Source: Casuarina equisetifolia (Eukaryota > Streptophyta > Magnoliopsida > Fagales > Casuarinaceae). From it: DNA of 64,000 bases. The stretch covers positions 20,287,491 through 20,351,490 of the forward strand of contig CM052361.1 of the NCBI GenBank assembly GCA_028551475.1, in the 5' to 3' direction. The stretch's first letter is position 1. Every line of letters starts with the position of its first letter. A program made the translations under genes and the position numbers. Under the pieces are notes generated by a model, which was not told the origin of the DNA, searched no databases, and saw only the letters and a program-made list of their open reading frames with translations. Below are positions 56,908 to 64,000 of the stretch, piece by piece.

Positions 56908-59153
56908 TTTGTGGAATTTTCGGAGTCTGGTAAAACAAGATCACATCAATAAGAAAACACAGGTCATTGAATTTATTGCATTTTTGTTGTTTGTTTCATT
57001 GTAGTATATTTCCACAGGGATATTGGTGTTGTATATGCAGAAGCGTATGTTGTGACAGATAACCATCTCGACATATTTTTTTATTGTTTTGAGGCTAGTC
57101 TTGGCTGGAACCTTGAAACAGCTTCAATCCTCTTTTTTTTTTTTGGTATCCCATGAAAGCAAGAAGAAAGAGTTGTTGTTTTGTGTTGCTGGGGAGCAGG
57201 AATGAACCAAAAAAACATGCACTTGTTATGAATGGCAAAAAATGGAAACCACTTTTCTCTCTCTTTTCCGGCCCTTACGGGGACTGGTTTACGATCGCCA
57301 TCTGGGTCCCATGTGACTTCATTTACGCGTTGCAGGCCGTAGTTGTCGATCCAGAATGGAGGTTTGAATTGGTCAAAAATGTGCAGCTAAGAGATTGCTT
57401 GTCGGCTTGGCACGCAAGCTGGTCAAAGTCAACTTGGTTAGCTCCAGACGGACCCTTCTGGGTTGCGTCCATGGTGGGTGGCCATCTTTATCCCTATGGA
57501 AATGACTGTAATCACCCCTTGTCCTTATTCTTCCCTGCACCTCTGCGGCCCTGGTAAGTTGGTACATTCAGGGTCCCTTTCCTCATTCAATAATGGTACG
57601 ATAAGAACGAGACGTGTGCGTGCTGCTCACGGCGCATTTAAAACAGAGATGGAGGCCAATAGCTACTCGTGGCCTGCCTACCCACCGACCTAGCAATTGG
57701 CAAATGGAAACTGTCTTTGTCTTTTTCCTTAATTCTTGGTTATTTCTGTCCACCCAGCTGATTAACTAATCTCTCGTATCTTCAGCCCATTGGATCCTTT
57801 TTCCTTCCTTCCGGGGGGAAAAAAGGATGAAAGACAAGTTTCTACCCACCCAGCAACATTTTCCAACTGGTTAGTTCAAACAAAACGTGCAAATAACATG
57901 TGGTAAAACATCCTAGTACAAGATACTAAAGACTTTCTAATATTAATATCTTAAAATTATATAAGAATTATTGTTTGGCACCATTAAAAGAAAATATTAG
58001 TTTAGCATGATAAGGAGATATATTAATACTATGGATTGTCTCATGTTGCTAATATATATACCCCACTAATTTGTTAAAAAAAAATCTTATTTTTGAAGTA
58101 ACTTTTAAACTAAACTTAAGTCTTTTAATATGAATATCTTAACACACCTTAATTTCTTGACACTATACTCTATTTTATGATTACAGTTATCCTACAAGGC
58201 ACCCACCCAGGCTTTAATGATTCATTATTTTTTTGATCCCTTTGTTCCCACGTGTTGATATATAAAATAAATGCATGCACCCGACGAAAAGTAGGTTGCG
58301 TGTGGGTTGAGAAAGATCACTATAATATATAAACGTAGAAATAAAGTGTATATAAGGCATATCGTTGCTTAAGTGTGATAATTAACATTAACATCCAAAT
58401 GAAATTAAATTTCAAACTTCTTTAAAAAATATATACATAAATTTCCTGTATGTAACTAACTTTTTTTTTTTTGATGAATTATATGTCATAGATACCATTT
58501 CTTATAGGTACAAATAACTTTGGGTATCTTCCTTGACTTATAATTTCTTAATAGACCTTGATACATATGTAATTAATTGGAAGCACCTTACACAAAACTG
58601 TAATAAAGTTTCTTTGTTATTAGATGACATCCTAAACTGACTATTTTGTTTTTTAAAATAACTAAAATATTAAAGTATTTGATTGATGTATAACCCAAAT
58701 ATGTTAAGAAAATCACTCTACAATGGAAAACAAATTAAGCTTCACAAATTTTCTCATTTTTCCCTTTATTTTTTTAAAAATATTTTGATAAACAACCTAC
58801 AATATCATATACTATAGATACATTCTCGTATAAGCAGTTAATATGCGCATCTTACTTGGCATTTGCAAGGCATAACATATCCTAATACACCAAAATTGAC
58901 AGGTCAGCTTAATAGGGACCTTCTTTTGCAAGTGGACACAAAAATGACATAATCTAACCTTGCAAAATTTTATTCTACCTTGGGACCAACGTGTCCAACA
59001 CTATATATATATATATATATATTTTAAAAATACACAAACTTATATAGGCATTAAATATAAATCTGAAACTAAGTATCCCAAACAGCAATTACTCCAATAA
59101 AATCTTGCTTGGTCGAATTAAGAATGCAACCCATTAGCCTTATTCCATAACTA
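56908..59153. other. WRKY 3' UTR and intergenic sequence
   Basis: Likely 3' UTR to about 57100. The open frame at 57153-57557 has an ATG and 134 codons but matches nothing known and sits in GC-richer sequence; I treat it as chance. From 57880 to 59060 the sequence is very AT-rich with no repeat family recognised, apart from a (TA)n run at 59002-59022. Confidence 0.45.
59002..59022. repeat. (TA)n microsatellite
   Basis: A pure alternating TA run of about 21 bases. Confidence 0.9.
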
Positions 59154-59252
59154 TGGGCCCATGGGCTTTCCGAAACGTCCATTGCGGCCCAAAAAATCAT
59201 GCTTTCCCATTTTGCCCCCCAAACGCCTTCCCGTTATCAACCTATTTGGCGC
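59154..59252 (+). promoter_or_regulatory. Site II and E2F-like elements of methyltransferase promoter
   Basis: TGGGCCCA (59154-59161), a following TGGGC and GGCCCA (about 59187) are site II-type TCP elements. TTTGGCGC (59245-59252) matches the E2F consensus TTTSSCGC and lies about 47 bases before the ATG. The combination is typical of genes active in dividing cells. Binding is inferred only from motif matches. Confidence 0.45.
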
Positions 59253-59298
59253 CTTCGAGTTCTTTACAGTTCACGCATAACACTAACTGCAGCGATTC

Positions 59299-60789
59299 AT
59301 GGACCTGCTTACGCTGAAGCCTAACGTCCTAAAGAGCGCTCTTGCACGAGTCCTCTCCTTCGGCGTCCTAATCTTGGCGGTCCGATTCGCTTATCTTGTT
59401 GCTGTCAAAGGTGGCTCCTGCGTCTCCGGCGACTTCTGCTTCAAGCCCCAACTCGAGGCCACCACTCGTGTCCCCGACGACCTCTGGATCGCCACCAAGA
59501 AATGGCGTCAATCCGTAGACTACTACTCCTCCGTCTTCCAAGATTCGGTCTCTGAAGGCTTTCTTTCCCCCAACTCCAGAGCTCTCTGCGTCGAAACCTT
59601 CACCGGCGAGGACGTGATCGCCTTGAGAGAGACCGGTGTCCTCGACTCCATTGGAATCTCCACGAACCCAACGGCTTCCCGGCCGTTGATCCTCCACAGC
59701 GAGGCGTACCGGCTTCCGTTCGATGATGACACATTCGACTTCGAGTTCATTGGAACCTTCGGCCTGGAACGGTCGAACCGGCCGGTCGATCTCGCCTCGG
59801 AGATGTGCCGGACGCTTAGACGTGGAGGCTTGCTTGTAATCCACACCTTGAACAAAGATCGGTATAGCCTAAACTCTCTCCTCGATTTGTTCGAGGGTTC
59901 CTGTAGATTGATAAAGTCCCGCGAAATCGAGAGCCTAGATAACTTGTCGTCGATCCGCGAGGTCGTGATCAAGAAAGAAATTCCAATTGCCATGCCAATT
60001 CAAAATGTGGGTCAGAAAGAGAGGAATTTCTCCGGAAACAGGTGCTCCGTTCCTGGGTACACTCGTGATATAATCCGGAAGGCCGAGCCGTTGATCCGAG
60101 AAGAGCCTCTCAAGCCCTGGATAGCATTGAAGAGGAACATGAAAAACATAAAGTACCTAACTTCATTGGTCGATATTAGCTTTAAGAACCGGTATGTCTA
60201 CATTGATGTTGGCGCCCGGAGTTACAGTTCTAGTATAGGAAGCTGGTTTAAGAAACAGTACCCCTTACAGAATAAGACGTTCGAGGTTTACGCGATGGAG
60301 GCCGACAAGGCGTTTCATGGAGAGTACAGGACGAAAAAGGGGGTGTCTCTTTTGCCGTATGCTGCTTGGGTGAGGAACGAGACGTTGTTCTTCGAGATTA
60401 CTTGGGACAGGAGTAAGAAAACTGTGGAGAGGGGTAGAGGAGGAATGAGAAGGATCCGGCCAGTGCAGAGCTCAGAGAGTTATATGGCCGATGTAGATAA
60501 GATTCAGGGGATTGACTTTGCAGGCTGGTTGAAGGAAACGGTTTCCCCGAGAGATTTCGTGGTGGTGAAAATGGATGTGGAAGGGACAGAGTTTCATTTG
60601 GTTCCGAGGTTGATTGAGACAGGAGCGATTTGTTTGATCGATGAGTTTTTCCTTGAGTGTCATTACAATAGATGGCAGAGGCGTTGTCCGGGCCAGAGGA
60701 GTGTGAAATATCAGAAGACTTATGCCCAATGCTTGGACCTTCTTACTTCACTTAGAGAGAGTGGAGTTCTTGGACATCAATGGGGGTGA
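59299..60789 (+). CDS. Membrane-anchored SAM methyltransferase-like protein (DUF7870 type)
   Basis: An intronless 496-aa plant protein. A single N-terminal membrane segment (ARVLSFGVLILAVRFAYLVAV, near residues 16-36) suggests type II anchoring, probably in the secretory pathway. The first half resembles a class I methyltransferase (Methyltransf_11-like): ALCVETFTGEDV, the LPFDDDTFDFEFIG segment and EMCRTLRRGGLLVIHT. The second half resembles the plant DUF7870/FkbM-like domain: YVYIDVGARSYSSSIGSWF, VYAMEADKAFH, LLPYAAWVRNETLFFEI and VVKMDVEGTEFHLVPRL. The usual GxGxG SAM motif of the first half is not clear, so it may have lost or changed activity. The substrate is unknown. The start gives a good hydrophobic anchor and no nearer ATG fits better. 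Confidence 0.88.
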   Translation: MDLLTLKPNVLKSALARVLSFGVLILAVRFAYLVAVKGGSCVSGDFCFKPQLEATTRVPDDLWIATKKWRQSVDYYSSVFQDSVSEGFLSPNSRALCVETFTGEDVIALRETGVLDSIGISTNPTASRPLILHSEAYRLPFDDDTFDFEFIGTFGLERSNRPVDLASEMCRTLRRGGLLVIHTLNKDRYSLNSLLDLFEGSCRLIKSREIESLDNLSSIREVVIKKEIPIAMPIQNVGQKERNFSGNRCSVPGYTRDIIRKAEPLIREEPLKPWIALKRNMKNIKYLTSLVDISFKNRYVYIDVGARSYSSSIGSWFKKQYPLQNKTFEVYAMEADKAFHGEYRTKKGVSLLPYAAWVRNETLFFEITWDRSKKTVERGRGGMRRIRPVQSSESYMADVDKIQGIDFAGWLKETVSPRDFVVVKMDVEGTEFHLVPRLIETGAICLIDEFFLECHYNRWQRRCPGQRSVKYQKTYAQCLDLLTSLRESGVLGHQWG

Positions 60790-61951
60790 AGGGTTACCCT
60801 AAGATTCGACTTCAGTTTCTCTTTAGCTCTTGATTTTTCTGCGCATAGATTTTTGTTATTCTTTACAGGAAAGAAGCCGTGTTCTTGTTTTTCTGCATTC
60901 TTTTGATTGTTTCAACTGCAAAGGAGGGATTCAGTGAAAGATTTCATTCATTTTTTTTCTTTCCCTCTTCCTCTTTGTGTGTTCTAGGTTTGTTTCAACT
61001 CTGTACATGGTTTGAACTCTGTATCTCATGACTCTCCTGCAGAGAAAGATTTTCCATAAGTAAAATAAGGTGTGGTATTCTTAGAGATTTCACTCTAGTC
61101 CACTGAAAGGTCTTTAGATTTACAAGCTATGATGATCATTTTGCTCCATGAAGTGGTTGAGAGTCCTAGTGAAGGCGCCTATATATGAAGGACTTACAAA
61201 ATGTATAAAGAATTTCGAAGTTAAAATTTCTGCCAGGAAGAGTATTTGACAGTGGCTGGGGATGGAGTTAATTATTAGTCTCGACAAGATGCACCATATG
61301 CGATAGCTATGAAGGGGCTATTTTGAAATGGGGAGTTGCAGTTGGACTGGTCCTTTGATGTAACGAGAAACATTTTATGACAATGGGGTCGATCACTTCA
61401 TGAGGCATCTGCCATTGAAACTTTGACAACCTAGAATCTCCCTGCTCCCCATCCATATAGACAATGTGGATGCAGAGATTCACATAGGATCTTTTAATCA
61501 GAAATTTCTCTGGTAGATGAGAATATCTACATGCCATAGCAGTTGAATGGTTCTCTTTAGATTTTTGGAGGACTTTATGACAAGTCTCAAGAATGGGTGA
61601 AGTGGGTTTAAATTGGTTGGACAAATAAACAACTTGATACTAAAGAACCTTCTTACATGGCACTTTTAAATCCTTTCGCAACAAGGCAAACTTTATAGCG
61701 AAGCTGGGATGCATAAAAGATATTGCTTTAAGGGAGACTTTTGAGATAAGGAAGCAAAAGGTGATGGTGATTGCAGAAGGTGAGGGAGAGAACATAACAA
61801 TAGATTATAACGCCACGCGACGGCAACTTCAGTTCTCGTTTATTTTCTATTTTTGCATTTCAACTGCAAATCTAAAATTACTTTTGCAGAATCCAAGTTC
61901 CTCAGTAGAATGTCTATGAGGGGTTATCTTGCAAAACCGTTCGCAAGAAAG

Positions 61952-61992
61952 AAGACGAACATTGTTTAGATTGCTTACACAATGTTCGTCTT
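61952..61992. repeat. 14-bp perfect inverted repeat (hairpin)
   Basis: aagacgaacattgt (61952-61965) and acaatgttcgtctt (61979-61992) are perfect reverse complements with a 13-base loop. Parts of the left arm and loop can instead pair with sequence near 62016-62036. Confidence 0.85.
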
Positions 61993-62556
61993 TTTTGTTG
62001 AGACCATTGTTTTTGTGTAAGAAACCTAAACAATCACTCAATCGGCAGCGATATGTTGACAGTAAGTCAGAGCCCCCATTCTTCTGCTGAAAGTGATACA
62101 TTGTTTGAGTGTTGTAATTCTGAGACCTCGAATTAGGACAGATTCTCGAGCAGAAGTACACCATGAGAGAGCGAAATGTCTCCGAATTGCAACCAGTAGC
62201 ATGGATATGGAAGGCTCCTAGCCCTAAATTGCTTCCTTTTTTTCTTTTTTTCTTTGCTTTTTAATGTTTGACTTAGAAAACAGCGGTTCGACATATTATT
62301 TTAGCTTCCTACCGTCGGTTTGGAAAGTGGGAAATTCTTGATCAGTCGTTTATCAGGGACCGTCCTCTTCTTATACATACATCACTCAACATGCAGCCAT
62401 GAGCCGGGAAGTGACTAACGTCCCCTGCACTTTTGGTCAAAGTTCTCAACGGGGGAAGAGGAACCATTAACGCTTTTCCCCCTTGTTATTGCTGTTCTCT
62501 CTCTCCCTCGTCCATTTGTCTCCCAAGCCCTCTTTCCCTCTCTAAAGATTCTTAAC

Positions 62557-62610
62557 CAAAAAAATAAAAAAATAAAAAAATAAAAAAAAATAAAAAGGAA
62601 AAGAAAAGGA
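62557..62610 (+). repeat. A-rich low-complexity tract in CHX leader
   Basis: A run of aaaaaaat-type units starting about 85 bases and ending about 30 bases before the CHX ATG. Confidence 0.85.
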
Positions 62611-62641
62611 AAAATCCCCTCATTATTATTCTGGTTCAGCC

Positions 62642-64000
62642 ATGGATATGAGCATGCACAAGCCTATTGGAGAACAAGGAATCGTGAGCAAGGAGGTGGA
62701 AGTGGGTGTCTCCTACATATGTAGTATTGTGGGTCGGATCAACTCAAGGGGTCTATGGTTTGGAGATGACCCTCTTGAGTTCTCGGTCCCTCTCTTGCTT
62801 TTGCAGCTTTCCCTCATATCCATCTTCACTCGTCTCCTTTATGCCATTTTGAAGCCCTTTGGCCAACCCTCTATTGTTTCTCAAATTATTGTAAGCCCCT
62901 CTTCTTTTAACGATCATATTTGTTGTTGGATTAGTTTAATGCCTTGCCAATCAAGTTTATTGTGACGAGCCTAGCAGTTTCAAAGGATTTCGTTATGGTT
63001 AGCAAATGAAAAGAGCAGTTGAAGTACCTTATTTTCTGTTACTTCTGATGTTTTGATGATAAGAAACATGTTAGATAAATCTTTGAGAATAACGAAACAT
63101 TTAAGAGTACTAAAAAAGGTTTGTTTCGACCATTTTATCTCAACTGCATTGTGTTAATGCTGAAATTCTCGGAGACAGTTCAAGCCCTCAAGGATAAAGG
63201 GCCTTCAATGGCAAGGGTTTCTCGAGGTCTAATCAAAAGTTATGCAATAACAAGTAATTTACTGATCATAAATAAACATTTCCTCCTTGACATTCATCAT
63301 GTGCTCCTCCACTGGCTGGCGACCCTGACTAGGTTTCACTATTTGACTTCTATATTGAGTATATGAGATAATACCTCTAACGCGACCAGTTCTGATCCGA
63401 TTTGTTTGATCATTGATGTTCACCAGGGTGGTGTAATTTTAGGTCCGTCGGTTCTTGGGCGCAGTGCAGCGTTTGCGGCCAAAGTTTTCCCAGCGAAAGG
63501 GACTACCTTACTTGATACGTTATCAGTGTTTGGTTTCATGCTTTTTATCTTCCAAATTGGGGTAAAGATGGACCCAAGTATGGTTTTTAAATCAGGGAGA
63601 AGAGCATTGGCAGTGGGAATCTTAGCCTTCTTCCTTCCTTACGCACTGGCTGAACTCGTTGCCTTTTTTCTCGACCATTTTCTGTCATTGAATAACGATC
63701 TTTCCAGATTGCTTCCCTCTGTGGTTGTATTACAGTCTTTTACTTCCTTTGCGGTTGTTGCTTGCTTTCTATCTGAGCTCAAGCTTCTCAATTCAGAGAT
63801 TGGACACCTGGCATCGTCTTCTTCAACAGTCTGTGAGATGTGCCACTGGTTTGTTGTGGCAACGAAGTTTGCTAGAAGAACTTCGGAGAACTCCTTGACT
63901 GCATTAATTGGGACCTTTTTCTCAACTGTATTTCTTTCTATATTCCTTGTGTTTGGGATCCGCCCAGCAGCCCTCTGGGCAGTTCGACATACCCCTGAAG
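62642..64000 (+). CDS. CHX-family cation/H+ antiporter (partial, 5' part)
   Basis: The start of a plant CHX (CPA2) antiporter, which moves K+ or other monovalent cations against H+ at endomembranes or the plasma membrane. Exon 1 is 62642-62890; exon 2 starts at 63427 after caccag and is open to the window end. The joined frame runs through GLWFGDDPLEFSVPLLLLQL (first membrane span), then LKPFGQPSIVSQII|GGVILGP across the junction and SVLGRSAAF. Further spans include FGFMLFIFQIGVKMD (the family norm is FLFLVGVEMD; here Gln and Lys appear) and SRLLPSVVVLQSFTSFAVVA. A split after the first span is usual in this family. The ATG has a good context (cagccATGG). About 270 of the expected ~800 residues are present. 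The exact CHX member cannot be set from this part. Confidence 0.92.

Larger units (their letters stand above)
60790..62641. other. Methyltransferase 3' UTR, intergenic and CHX promoter
   Basis: Likely 3' UTR to about 61050. Minus-strand open frames at 61307-61624 and 61847-62164 match no family. A strong inverted repeat is at 61952-61992. The last 200 bases are CT-rich then A-rich and form the CHX leader. Confidence 0.45.

Noticed and set aside
57153..57557. Open frame of 134 codons with ATG downstream of the WRKY gene
   Set aside because: Composition and residues (many Trp, no domain) do not resemble a known protein; likely chance in GC-richer DNA.
59368..59993. Long minus-strand open frames opposite the methyltransferase gene
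   Set aside because: Antisense shadows of a GC-rich coding exon; the plus-strand frame has clear domain motifs.

Overview
The window is nuclear DNA of a flowering plant. It is AT-rich, its genes are split by GT-AG introns, and the protein families include plant-only ones: WRKY, BAHD acyltransferase, CHX antiporter, WI12/Wun1 and a plant-type F-box/LRR protein. The species cannot be fixed from the sequence. Base composition and the mix of copia, gypsy and LINE elements suggest a non-grass angiosperm.

Layout. 0-3.2 kb: two convergent WI12 (wound-induced protein 1) genes. 4.6-7.7 kb: a pile of decayed Ty1/copia-type LTR fragments, including a reverse-oriented gag zinc-knuckle piece. 10.2-11.4 kb: a two-exon short-chain dehydrogenase of the SDR2/ABA2 group on the minus strand. 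12.3-24.8 kb: a gene-free repeat block with an LTR, a 72-bp tandem repeat, a cluster of inverted repeats, a 26-bp tandem repeat, four copies of a ~390-bp unit, and then a ~885-bp composite repeat. Each composite unit joins an LTR-like segment to an exon fragment of a Ran-binding protein 1 (RanBP1) gene on the minus strand. One unit is split by a solo LTR with a 5-bp target duplication and carries a gypsy RT scrap. This composite is the most unusual structure in the window.

25.0-29.0 kb: a complete five-exon U2 snRNP B'' gene. 32.1-44.5 kb: a dead BAHD acyltransferase gene split by two retrotransposons, an L1-type LINE with 17-bp target duplications (itself split by a solo LTR with a 5-bp duplication) and a 5.5-kb copia element with a 5-bp duplication. 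Diverged copies of the BAHD upstream flank recur downstream of it. 46.7-51.0 kb: an eight-exon F-box/LRR gene (FBL3 type). 54.2-56.9 kb: a five-exon group I WRKY gene (WRKY33 type) with upstream W-boxes and a long CT repeat in the leader. 59.3-60.8 kb: an intronless membrane-anchored methyltransferase-like gene (DUF7870 type). 62.6-64.0 kb: the start of a CHX cation/H+ antiporter gene that runs off the window.

The intact genes do not form one pathway. They serve splicing (U2B''), ubiquitin ligation (FBL3), stress transcription (WRKY), stress or wound response (WI12), redox metabolism (SDR) and ion transport (CHX). Exon junctions were placed by hand from reading frame, GT/AG borders and remembered family alignments. 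Retroelement borders supported by target duplications are firm; other repeat borders are approximate.
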